NCBI RefSeq assembly: GCF_024586455.1
Contig: NW_026089623.1
Coordinates: 2,353,367-2,417,366, forward strand
Direction: 5' to 3'
Origin: Bactrocera neohumeralis
Lineage: Eukaryota; Arthropoda; Insecta; Diptera; Tephritidae
Length of the DNA: 64,000 bases
Below, in pieces: positions 55,465 through 64,000 of the stretch. Position numbers and translations under genes: made by a program. Each line of letters begins with the position of its first letter. Position 1 is the first letter of the stretch. The notes under the pieces are model-generated. The model was not told where the DNA came from, made no database searches, and was given only the letters and a program-made list of their open reading frames with translations.

Positions 55465-57728
55465 TCGCGTTGGATTTCTGGGTTGACATTGTTGGTGGTG
55501 TTTACGCTGGTTCCAAGATAGACGAAATTATCTACGACTTTAAAGTTATGACTGTCAACAGTGACGTGAGTGCCAAGTCGCGAGTGCGACGACTGTTTGT
55601 TTGATGACAGGACATATTTCGTCTTGTCCCTTGTTAACTGCCAGACCCATTTTCTGTGCTTCCTTGTCCAGCCTGGAGAAAGCAGAACTAACGGCGCGGG
55701 TGTTGAGGCCGATGATATCAATATCATCGGCATACGCCAGCAGCTGTACACTCTTGTAGAAGATGGTACCTTCTCTATTTAGTTCTGCGGCTCGAACTAT
55801 TTTCTCCAAAAGCAGGTTGAAAAAGTCGCGCGATAGGGAATCGCCTTGTCTGAAACCTCGCTAGGTATCGAACGGCTCGGAGAGGTCCTTCCCGATTATA
55901 TATGCCACGGTAGTTGGCGCAAATTGTGGGGTTTCCTTTTTTATGGATTGAGCATAGCACACTTAAATTCCAATCGTTGGGCATGCTTTCGTCCGACCAT
56001 ATTTTACAAAGAAGCTGATGCATGCTCCTTATCAGTCCTTCGCCGCCGTGTGTGAATAGCTCGGCCGGCAATCCATCGGCCCCCGCCGCTTTGTTGTTCT
56101 TCAGGCGGGTAATTGCTATTCGAACTTCTTCATGGTCGGGCAATGGAACGTCTGCTCCATCGTCATCGATTGAGGAATCGGGTTCGCCTTCTCCTGGCGT
56201 TGTGCATTCACTGCCATTCAGCAGGCTGGAAAAATGTTCCCTCCATAATTTAAGTATGCTCCGGTCTTGAAACCTTCTGTCAGCCGCCGCATTTTTTCGT
56301 AGAGTTTTCGAGCATTTCCCCTGTCGGCCAGCTTATCAGGCTCTTCATACTCACGCATTTCGGCCTCTTTCTTCTTCTGTCTACAAATGCGTCTCGCTTC
56401 CCTCTTCAACTCTCGGTATCTATCCCCTCCCGTACGTGTAGTGGTCGATCGCAACGTTGCGAGGTAGGAAGTCTATTTTCTCTCCGCTGCGAGACGGCAC
56501 TCCTCGTCGTACCAGCTGTTCTTTTTCACTTTCTGAAAACCAATGGTTTCGGTTGCAGCTGTACGTAAGCAGTTTGAAATGCCGTCCCACAGTTCCCTTA
56601 TACCGAGTTGTTGACGAGTGCTCTCAGAGAGCAGGAGTGCAAGCCGAGTAGAAAATCGATCGGTTGTCTGTTGTGATTGCAGCTTCTCCACACCGAACCT
56701 TCCTTGTGTTTGTTGACGTGCGTTTTTTGCTGCACAGAGGCGGGTGCGAATCTTAGCTGCAACAAGATAGTGATCCGAGTCAATGTTAGGACCTCGGAGC
56801 GTACGCACGTCTATAACACTGGAGACGTGTCTTCCGTCTATCACAACATGATCGATCTGGTTGGTGGCCTTTCGATCCGGAGACTGCCAGGTAGATTGAT
56901 GTATCTTCTTGTGCTGGAATCTAGTACCACAGATAACCATATTTCGGGCCCCGGCGAAGTCAATCAGCCTCAACCCATTTGGGGATGTTTCGTCGTGGAG
57001 GCTGAATTTACCGACCGTAGTGCCAAATATTTCTCTTTGCCCACCCTGGCGTTAAAGTCGCCAAGCACGATTTTGACATCGTGGTGGGTGGTGGGTGCAT
57101 ATGTTGAAGAACATCGCTTTGATGAGGATTGTGGCTAGACGTTAATTCATCGGAGTGAATGATAGTACTCGGCGACGGAGTCTCTCTCCCACTACGAATC
57201 CAACCCCAAACTTGCGCTCATTTATATGGCCACTGTAGTAGATGTCACAAGGACCTACTCGTCTCTGTCATTGTCCCGTCCATCGCATTTCTTAGACGGC
57301 GGTGATGTCAGCCTTTATTTTCGCGAGGACATCAACCAGCTGGGCAGCGGCACCTTCCCAATTAAGGGTCCGGACATTCCAAGTGCATGCCCTGATATCA
57401 TAGTCCTTATTTCGTTTGCCATGGTCGTCATCAAAAGGGAGGTTTCTCTTCAGAGGCTTGTTGCGCCTTTTCATTGGGGGTGTTTTTTTTACGTGGCGTG
57501 TCCCAAACCCAGCGCACAACCCTATGTAGGAGATGTTTCGCCTTCTCACTTTAGCTCGCCTTCGAACGGATGTTCTTAGGCTACCCAGAGGATACTTGGT
57601 CAAAGACCGGAAGTTGTGAGCTGCTTGAGCCATATGTAAAAGAATCGTTTCTGGCCACTCCCAAGTGAATGGCGATCAGAGAACTTTCCTCACTTGCGTG
57701 AACTTCTACACATGACTCCATCCTCTTC
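55465..57728 (-). pseudogene. RTE composite, proximal segment (endonuclease and RT)
   Basis: The minus strand opens with a leader and frame 57633-57292 (DIRACTWNVRTLN, the first endonuclease motif). Endonuclease parts follow to 56473 (QIDHVVIDGRHVSS and DSDHYLVAAKI, with the Asp-His pair), with about 100 bp missing near 57095. Next come the linker REARRICRQKKKEAEMREYEE (about 56410-56350), fingers 56143-55775 and the catalytic LLAYADDIDIIG (about 55735). The segment ends abruptly at 55465 inside the C-terminal domain. It is the most complete endonuclease of this family in the window. Confidence 0.82.
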
Positions 57729-57830
57729 GATTACTCTATAATATTTCTACCTACTAATTGACGTTCACTTTGTCGAAATGTTTGTATGTTTGTTTCTTTA
57801 AAATTTGCTTAGTCTATGTATGTAATTTAT
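57729..57830. repeat. Right half of the interrupted duplicated segment
   Basis: It starts with GATTACTCTATA and matches 26240-26325 (TTTCTACCTACTAATTG, CGTTCACTTTGTCGAAATG). Together with 53436-53671 it forms the occupied version of the site at 26 kb. Confidence 0.85.
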
Positions 57831-57986
57831 GAAGTGCGAATCCACAAGGTCTGCAAAATATGCTTCAACTGCCGTTATGACCTCTTCATTTGATGAAAAA
57901 CGATTGCAATGTATAAATTTTTTGATTTCTGGAAACAAATGGAAGTCACTAGTCGTCATTAGGTTCGTCCTTTTTATATTCGTCAC
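57798..57986 (-). pseudogene. mariner transposase C-terminal fragment
   Basis: The minus strand reads TSDFHLFPEIKKFIHC, then FSSNEEVITAVEAYFADL, the same fragment as at 40735-40935. No ends or catalytic core are visible. Confidence 0.65.
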
Positions 57987-58423
57987 TATTGTAATATATT
58001 GAATTTTTTTAATATATTATGATAGTTTGTTATATACATAAGTATGTCCATATGCATATCCATGTATAATGAAGTATACACATAAGTATGTATATGTATA
58101 TTAAATATAATAAATAATTAGAAAAGTAGCACCCGTTGCACCAAGTGGAAAATTCTGCAATTCGTGCACCGTGCAAGAGTTTCGCAAGAGCAAGAGAATA
58201 ACCCTAATATTGCGAAATGATTCTTTGTGTAATTTGATATTGAATTGCGAGCGCATAAAGATAAAAAGTGATGAAGTTAAAATGAAATAGTTTCATTATA
58301 AATAATTTCTTTTGATTTGTTTGATAATTCATTGACGTTTTCGAAATCAGCCATATGTAAGCAAATCAAAGGCTTACTGTATCTACTAAGTCGATAATAT
58401 CTGAAAGATAGAGCGTAAGTGTA
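57987..58423. other. Noncoding stretch with a small shared repeat
   Basis: It is AT-rich with TATGTATATG microsatellite sequence. About 58145-58195 is the inverse of 7980-8035 (CTTGCACGGTGCA and GCAGAATTTTCC), part of the CYATGTTC element. No gene. Confidence 0.45.
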
Positions 58424-59293
58424 CAGGGTTTGTCGGGAAAGTAATAGGACCGAGTCCATTTAAAAAAGTTTTGAACCAATCGTTACAATTATTCAAAAAC
58501 TTTCAAAATAAACTCCTTCTGCGTCGGTGCAGCGCTGCCAGCCGATTTCCAAGCATTGAAGGCGTCACGGGAGGCATCCTCCGGAGTAGCCTTAAGAGCC
58601 GAGGTGCATGCTGTTTGAATCCCCTCTGTCGTCTCAAAATGCTTGCTTTTCATCAGTCTTTTCAGGCAGGAAACAAAAAAGTTCGGGGCGGCAACATCTG
58701 GACTGTAGGGCGACTGCGGTAGCGTTGGGATGCTGACCTTGGTTAGATAGCTGTTCACAAGAAAGGCGGTGTAAGCCAATCGGCTGCAATGTCTTGTTGG
58801 GCCCGATTGACTCGTCGTTTGAGTCTCTTGTTTTTCCACATAACACTTCGCGTTGACGGTTTGTCCAGAAGGAACAAATTGATGGTGGACGATGCCTTTG
58901 AAGTGAAAAACTTTGGATTTGCTCATTCTTCCCTTTTTGGGCGAGGCCCTCCAAAAAGGCCTGGTGCCACCGAAACACACCACTTCTTGCTAAAACAACA
59001 TCTGGGTAAGCCTGCTTGATCATATGTATCAAACGTCTTTGTCGCAGATTTACCGAGTTTCACACAGAATTTAATAGCATACCTCCCCTCTAACGAACAT
59101 TGCATTTCCGGCTTGCATCACTCACAGAAACACGTCGCTCGAAAATGTTTGTTCTGACTCTCCAGGTGCTCGGAGACACCTGACCAGCCTTTAGTTAGGA
59201 ACGTCCTCTACCGAATCCAGTCAGTGTGCGTACGCTCCGAAGTACAGTAGCGGCGGAAGAAAATCAGCCTTATTACTTTCCGAACAAACCTTT
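58424..59293 (-). mobile_element. mariner element, degraded, with both ends
   Basis: The left end CAGGGTTTGTCGGGAAAGTA and the right end (complement AAAGGTTTGTTCGGAAAGTA) are inverted repeats. TA lies at 58422-58423 and 59294-59295. The element is about 870 bp, and the transposase runs on the minus strand. Confidence 0.85.
58489..59105 (-). pseudogene. mariner transposase, deletions and frameshifts
   Basis: From the minus-strand start MQCSLEGRYAIKFCVKLGK (59105) the frame shifts to IKQAYPDVVLARSGVFRWHQ (about 59025), the DNA-binding half. A deletion then joins it to RMSKSKV and KGIVHHQFVPSGQTVNA (about 58925-58850). Later blocks are LVNSYLTKVSIPTLPQSPYS (about 58760) and LKRLMKSKHFETTEG (about 58660), ending near 58495. 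The first Asp segment is deleted, the HHDNAPAH block is scrambled, and the last Asp position reads N (APNFF). Inactive. Confidence 0.85.
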
Positions 59294-59389
59294 TATGTTC
59301 ATGTTCTAGTCATACTCATAATATGTATGAAAATTAATATTACACGGCCAACATCTGATGAATGATGAGATTCTGGAGCGAAAAAACCA

Positions 59390-59585
59390 CTGAAAATAAT
59401 TCAAGATATTAGAACACGGTGGATTTCTCTTTATGAGATGTTAGATCGTTTTATTAAAATTTCTGATTACGTAAACAGAGCGCTTTTAAAAGTACAATGG
59501 GATAACAGTTCAAGAACAAAACCACCAGGTGATGATCTCAATAGGTTCACCCAAGTAAAAGTGTTTGCATCCTTTCTGGTTTGAA
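59390..59585 (+). pseudogene. Possible hAT-type transposase fragment
   Basis: Plus-strand frame: KIIQDIRTRWISLYEMLDRFIKI, then NRALLKVQWDNSS. The pattern D-x2-TRW-x-S-x-Y-x-ML is typical of the hAT catalytic region. About 60 residues, no ends seen, and not obviously the same family as the hAT copies above. Confidence 0.45.
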
Positions 59586-60308
59586 GCTAGTGCAAACAAG
59601 CACGTAACTTTAAGCAAATGCATTTTCCTAGTGAAAGAACTTCAAAAGATAAGTATTTTTTTTTTTGCTTTCACTATTTATAGTTTTACATGATATTCAG
59701 ATTATGGACTAATCTAAATTTATCAAAGTACTTATATTTCCTTCATAAACTCATGTGAAGTGAGATAATGTGATTTTCGGAAGAAGCTACTATCGAGAGA
59801 GAATCATAAACTCTGATTTTTACTTTTCTGAAAAAACTGAATCAGCAAAATCCAATTATGAAAGTTAGACAACATTTGAAAAAAGATTGATTATATAAAG
59901 TATTTTCTTTTTTTAGGTTTTTGTTTGACGCATTAGAAATGTCTTATTGCATTAAATAATTATTAATAAGTTATGGAAATTTTATACACAACGATAGTGA
60001 TAATGAATAAAGAAGAAAGTATCCAAAAATTTAGCTTTTGAAAGTGGTTGTCAGCTAGCGATCGAAGACCAGCATACACTTGGTAAGGATAAACATTTTT
60101 GAAGTTTTTTGGATAAAGCGGTACGATAGTGATGAAGTTGGGGGAGTTCCAAGTGGATTAAGGTAGTTTATTAATCGTCCATTGGTGGATAGAAGCAGTA
60201 CACCAGATTCACTACTTGTACTGGAATTAGTATCAATAAGTATCCGCTATTGCAAAAGGATATTTTTTTATTTATTTATTTAATTACAAGAGTAATAATT
60301 ATAAATAA
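59586..60308. other. AT-rich noncoding stretch
   Basis: No gene or element end recognised. Confidence 0.4.
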
Positions 60309-60415
60309 CTAGAGGACCCGTCCACGCTTCACTGTGGCTGATACATAGATAATACTACTACTATCATATACATATATGATGTAGCATTTTTTGAAACAAC
60401 TTATGTTAGTTTACA
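60309..60415 (-). mobile_element. Helitron 3' terminus, fragment
   Basis: The minus strand reads GCCACAGTGAAGCGTGG, a short hairpin, then ACGGGTCCT and CTAG (60309-60312 on the plus strand). It is nearly the same end as the Helitron at 62731. The internal part is lost or replaced by the mariner remnant that begins around 60420. Confidence 0.6.
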
Positions 60416-60571
60416 AAAAAATGGATCATAAAGCATTTCGTGTGTTGATAAAGCATTGCTTTTTTGGGGAAAATATTGTTGAATTTTGGCTCAGTGAAAT
60501 CCACCGTTGAAAAGACATTTTCTAAGGTGGAAACAGGCGAATTGAGCACCGAGGACAATGATGCTCTAAAG

Positions 60572-61796
60572 CAGGCCTGTCCAACATACGGCCCCCGGGC
60601 CACCATCCGGCCCGCATAGGCCCTCATCCGGCCCGCCATCTCTTATAGTCTTTGGGCATCCCAGTTGTATAGGCCTGAAACACGTGATGGATAAAGTAGT
60701 GCAGACAGTTAATTTTATACGCGCAAGAGGGCTTAACCACAGACAGTTCCAGGCTTTTCTGGCTGATGTCGGTTCAGATCACGAAGACATTGTATACTTC
60801 AGTCGCGTTCGCTGGCTCAGCAGAGCAGCCACCTAAAACGATTATATTCCCTGCTGGACGACTTAAAGATTTTTCTTGGCAACAAAGACCAAGAAATTAC
60901 TTTCCTTACTGATGAGGAGTGGTTGGCTGATCTGGCTTTCCTGGTTGATATAACTAAATATCTTTCTGATCTTAACTTAAAACTACAAGGGAAAGACCAA
61001 CTATGCACACAGTTATACGAACACGTTTTAGCTTTCACAAAAAAGCTTTTATTGTTGGAAAAGCAGCTGGAACAAAAGCAGTTGATTCATTGGGAGACCT
61101 TATCTACAAAAAAGCAAGATACCCTGGATTTTGACAAGTACGTGTTGATGTTACAAAGATTAAGGAACGAATTTGACGACAGATTCGCATACTTCAAATC
61201 ACAAACTCCCTGCATAAAAGTATTTCAAAATCCATTTGATGTTGAAATTGAAGGCGCTGCGCAGAGTTTACAGCTGGAGTTAATAGAATTGCAAAGCAGC
61301 TCTCATCTAAAAACAGCATATAATAATTATCTTCCAAACTTAATTGAATTTTAAAAAAAGTATATTACACCCAGTCAATACCCAAACCTTACTAAGCTGG
61401 CTATTCAACATATTTCTTTATTTGGTAGTACATATGTTTGCGAGCAGCTGTTTTCTCGCATGAAATTTAACAAATCAAAAACCAGATCATCTTTATTAGA
61501 TAGCCATCTTAAAGGCATTTTGCGCATAGCCACTTCTAAAACTCCAGCTCACATAGATGCGCTGTGCAAACAGAAAAAATTTCAGACATCTCATTAATTA
61601 GATTTTAAGAATAAGAATATCTTTATATGCTAAGGCCATAGTTACATTAATAATAATTTATTAAGATTTATGTGATGCTGCTTATTATAAATAAATAAAT
61701 ATACCAAAACTGAAGGTCATTTTATTCTTTTTTGGCCCGCTACGGTTATGAAAATGCTAAACCTGGCCCTTCACAAAATTATGTTGGACGGGCATG
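60572..61796 (+). mobile_element. hAT element (GTF2IRD2/ZBED-like family), internally deleted
   Basis: The ends are CAGGCCTGTCCAACATACGG and the complement of CATGCCCGTCCAACATAATT. The perfect 8-bp duplication CTCTAAAG (60564-60571 and 61797-61804) fits nnnTAnnn. GC-rich GGCCCGC words just inside both ends are typical of this hAT group. At 1.2 kb it keeps only the C-terminal part of a transposase. It is inserted inside a mariner. Confidence 0.92.
60833..61597 (+). pseudogene. hAT transposase C-terminal half, one frameshift and one stop
   Basis: Before 60833 the peptide [15 protein letters not shown] is in another frame (frameshift near 60830). Then [39 protein letters not shown] and QLCTQLYEHVLAFTKKL run open to a TAA at 61352. 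The same frame continues through NLTKLAIQHISLFGSTYVCE and LFSRMKFNKSKTRSSLLDSH, the hAT C-terminal dimerisation region with the third catalytic acidic residue (E of YVCEQLFS), to the true stop at 61595-61597. The type matches the hAT-derived vertebrate genes GTF2IRD2 and ZBED5. The N-terminal BED finger and first catalytic residues are deleted. Confidence 0.85.
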
Positions 61797-62249
61797 CTCT
61801 AAAGGTTCGAAAGCTATGTGCAAAGTGGGTGCCTCGCAAGTTCATACTTCAATAAAACAACGACTAACTGATTCTGAGAAGTATTTGAGCGCTCTTTAAT
61901 CGTAATAAAACCGAATTTTTGCGCGGGTGTGGGACAATAGAAACATAGCTCCATCATTTGCCACTGGAGTCCAATCGACTGTCATTCTAGTGAACTGCAC
62001 ATGATGAACCGGTCCTCAGGCGTGGAAAGACGAAAAAGTCGGATGGAAAGGTTATGACATCAGTCTTTTTGTATGCATATTGTATAATACATACTCAACG
62101 ACTGATTACGGAGCCAGTTATAATCCATTGCACCGCGTATTTGGTTGCAGTTCTTTCTACTATTACAAATACTTAGCAATTGTATTATTTTTTAAGAAGA
62201 ATCTGTTTAAAATTGTAGGCATAAAATAAAATGAAATGATAAATGATTC

Positions 62250-62730
62250 CTACAAACATGAATTTTGAACAAATACTTATTATTTGAAATATAATTTTTG
62301 TATTGATGAGTTGTATTAAATTTTGACTTAAAGAGATAAAAGGTATCCTATGTCCTTACCCTGGTTCTAAGCTACTTCCCCACCAATTTTCAGCCAAATC
62401 GGTTCAGCCGTTCTTGAGTTATAAATGGTGTAACTAACAACAACTTTCTCTTATACATATATATATAGATGTGAGGTTTTTTTATTGTTTTTATTATTGT
62501 TTTTGTTTTTGAAGAATTGAAATATTTAAATTTTGAAAAAATGCTTATTATTGAAATATAATTTTTGTATATATGAGTTGTATTAAATTTTGACATAGAG
62601 AGATAAAAGGTATCCTATGTGCTTACCCTGGTTCTAAGCTACTTCCCTACAAATTTTCAGCCAAATCGGTTCAGCCGTTCTTGAGCTATAAATGGTGTAA
62701 CTAACAACAACTTTCTTTTATATATATAGA
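62250..62730. repeat. Tandem duplication with 267-bp period
   Basis: The block containing AAGAGATAAAAGGTATCCTA and CCAAATCGGTTCAGCCGTTC (62394 and 62661) occurs twice with an offset of 267 bp. Both copies end in an AT-rich tail (TATATATATAGA). The motif suggests element 3' tails, perhaps RTE, inserted or duplicated in tandem. The second tail abuts the Helitron end at 62731. Confidence 0.8.
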
Positions 62731-62904
62731 CTAGAAGACCAGGCCACGCGTTGCTGTGGCTGAGTGATTCAAGAAGGATTTAAAAGACAGTTTTTAACAC
62801 AAATTAACATAACATTTTTATAACATATTTAATAAATACTTTAAATATTTTTATTTGATATATATACTCTAAATGTCTTTAATCGTAATAAATCACAGTT
62901 AATG

Positions 62905-64000
62905 TTCAATGAAGCGCCAATCGATGTTCAATATTTTTGATCAATCGGTCCTTTGTTAATACAAATAAACTTGATGTTCTTCCTACTCGTGAACACGCTA
63001 CGTATAATTGCCAATGGGAGAAACATGGATTTTCCAAGTCTAATCCGCAAATGGACATTGTTTGGCCTTGTGATTTATTAGTCATCGCGAAAGCTAAACG
63101 AATGTGAAACTGTAGTCTTTCAAATGGTAGAATCGGATGGTATCATCGGAATATGTGGTAACAAAACAATTTCTCCTTTAAACTTTCCTGTCAAAATAGT
63201 TGCTTCAAGAATGTTTCCAGTAATTTATTTGATCACCAAACGTGTGACGTTAAATAGTTTATACCATGTTCAGACCGAAAATTTAAAAGATTAGATTACA
63301 TTGAAGCATTTGATAACCCAATAGTGTTCTTACTGCCGTTGAAAAGATTAAAAACAGCTGTTTTTGCCATTCAAGAATTTACATCGTTCAATATTTATCA
63401 AAAGAAAACATTGTCATATAGTATTTTGTAATAAAAGCCGTATTCTTTTAAATATTTTCCATATAATGGAAATAATGGACGCATTTTTTCATTTGGGAAG
63501 TCGATTTTCAGCAGAAATTAGATTCATTGCTCTAATAAAAATTTGTTTGTTTACATTTTTTCCTTTTTGTAGTGTCTTAATCAGCTGTGATAATGTAATA
63601 GATTTCCAATGCTGCCAAGTAGGCGCAAAATCAGAGTCGCACAGAGAGATTTAGCGTGGATCAGTTTCAAATCACTCCGATGAAGTGATTTTGAACTGTA
63701 ATTTTTGTATGGCGAAATCTTGATAAATTTATAAGATTAGTGGGATAAACCACTCAACAGCCTATATCGTGTGATTAAGTGTCGGTTTGAACATGGTATT
63801 AGGAGTGTTTAAATTACGCAGTAGAATAATCGGTGATCCAATTTTCAATCGTAGATTGTGTGGAGGCATTCCTGATATGTCTAAAGAATTTAAAAATTCA
63901 ATTGGGAAATTCAGTGTCTCGTTTCTTCTACAGTAGCATCGATAGACTTAAATGATATTAAATCACCTGGTAATAATGGTTGTATCTGGTAGTTAATCAG
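62905..64000 (-). pseudogene. Helitron helicase C-terminus, interrupted
   Basis: The last helicase motifs (FAM..NKSQGQT and LYVACSR) are visible with at least one frameshift near 63120-63110 and a stop after VIK. The TIR insertion at 63264-63796 separates NLNTPNTM from TRLVIK. The stop of the helicase lies near 62905, about 170 bp before the element's end. The N-terminal part lies beyond the window. Confidence 0.75.
63264..63796. mobile_element. CYATGTTC-type TIR element, copy 2
   Basis: The ends are inverted repeats CCATGTTCAGACCGA and the complement of TCGGTTTGAACATGG. TA lies at 63262-63263 and 63797-63798. The insertion splits a helicase frame that is readable on both sides, which confirms the boundaries. 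Noncoding apart from a chance 96-codon frame (63364-63654). The ends match those of 7692-9235. Confidence 0.8.

Larger units (their letters stand above)
53672..57728 (-). mobile_element. RTE element, copy 4: composite with duplicated 3' half
   Basis: It is flanked by GATT at 53668-53671 and 57729-57732, present once in the paralogue at 26007-26325, so the boundaries are exact. The 5' end at 57728 reads GAAGAGGATGGAGTCATG on the minus strand. The 3' end at 53672 is a GAA-repeat tail. The element contains two head-to-tail RTE segments, 55465-57728 (5' leader, endonuclease, RT) and 53672-55464 (endonuclease fragment, RT, 3' end). The RT region thus occurs twice. Confidence 0.9.
60420..62115 (+). 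pseudogene. mariner transposase remnant split by a hAT element
   Basis: Left part: MDHKAFRVLIKHCFFGENIVE (from 60420), then frameshifted HRG and ELSTEDND to 60563. Right part after the hAT: VRKLCAKWVPRKF (61806), NRNKTEF (about 61900), LHHLPLESNRLS (about 61950), HDEPVLRRGKTKKSDGKVM (about 62003) and SVF. This is the N-terminal half of a mariner of the SETMAR/Hsmar1-like kind. The later catalytic residues are missing. Confidence 0.75.
62731..64000 (-). mobile_element. Helitron, 3' part, running off the window
   Basis: The minus-strand 3' end at 62731-62734 (CTAG, then T) is preceded by CTGGTCTT and the hairpin GCCACAGCAACGCGTGGC. Upstream on the minus strand is the end of a Pif1-type helicase. 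LLPGDLISFKSIDATVEET lies at about 63975-63910. NILEATILTGKFKGEIVLLP (about 63215-63150), QFHIRLAFAMTNKSQGQTM (about 63115-63050) and SHWQLYVACSRVGR follow. A 533-bp TIR element interrupts the helicase. It is a different family from the Helitron at 4-5.8 kb. Confidence 0.85.

Noticed and set aside
60406..60639. Minus-strand 77-codon frame across the hAT left end
   Set aside because: It crosses the boundary between a mariner remnant and the hAT terminal repeat, so it is a chance frame.
63364..63654. 96-codon plus-strand frame inside the TIR element at 63.3 kb
   Set aside because: No recognisable domain, not seen in the related element at 7.7 kb, and AT-rich chance composition.

Overview
The window reads as repeat-rich, probably heterochromatic or intergenic DNA of a higher fly. 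A tephritid-like fruit fly is my best guess, inferred from remembered similarity of the repeat families rather than from any search. It is AT-rich and carries mariner, hAT, Helitron, RTE, Jockey and gypsy-type (errantivirus) elements, plus short elements carrying GTCY and TA microsatellites like the mini-me elements known from Diptera. I found no convincing host protein-coding gene, rRNA, tRNA or CRISPR array. Almost every recognisable coding fragment belongs to a transposable element, and nearly all are broken.

Layout. 1-3.5 kb: a long foldback element, a TA-flanked MITE, and a hAT deletion derivative that itself contains a TAA-flanked MITE. 3.9-5.8 kb: an internally deleted Helitron with a well preserved 3' terminus. 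7.2-9.4 kb: a three-level nest of a TTAA-flanked element, a TA-type element and a mariner. 10.6-16 kb and 20-22.5 kb: scattered RTE-clade fragments and gypsy-type RT debris. 16.9-19 kb: a mini-me-like element split by a mariner. 23.5-28.6 kb: a cluster of two mini-me-like families (here A and B), including a large inverted pair. 28.7-30.5 kb: env, transposase and protease remnants. 30.7-35.1 kb: an almost intact full-length Jockey-clade element with an 11-bp target duplication, inserted in an older non-LTR remnant. 36.3-40.7 kb: mariner and hAT copies, one hAT split by family B. 41.3-42.6 kb: an R1/LOA-like remnant. 44-49.9 kb: a minus-strand gypsy-class (errantivirus-like) element with two later insertions. 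50-57.8 kb: mariner debris and two RTE insertions with target duplications; the larger is a composite whose pre-insertion sequence survives as a paralogue at 26.0-26.3 kb. 58.4-64 kb: another mariner, a hAT inside a mariner, and Helitron ends running off the window.

How they relate. The elements do not form a host pathway. They form a layered record in which precise target duplications (8 bp for hAT, TA for mariner-like, TAA for the Harbinger-like MITE, variable for RTE and Jockey) give the order of insertion. The Jockey element looks youngest. The gypsy-class element, the R1/LOA remnants and the short mariner fragments look oldest.
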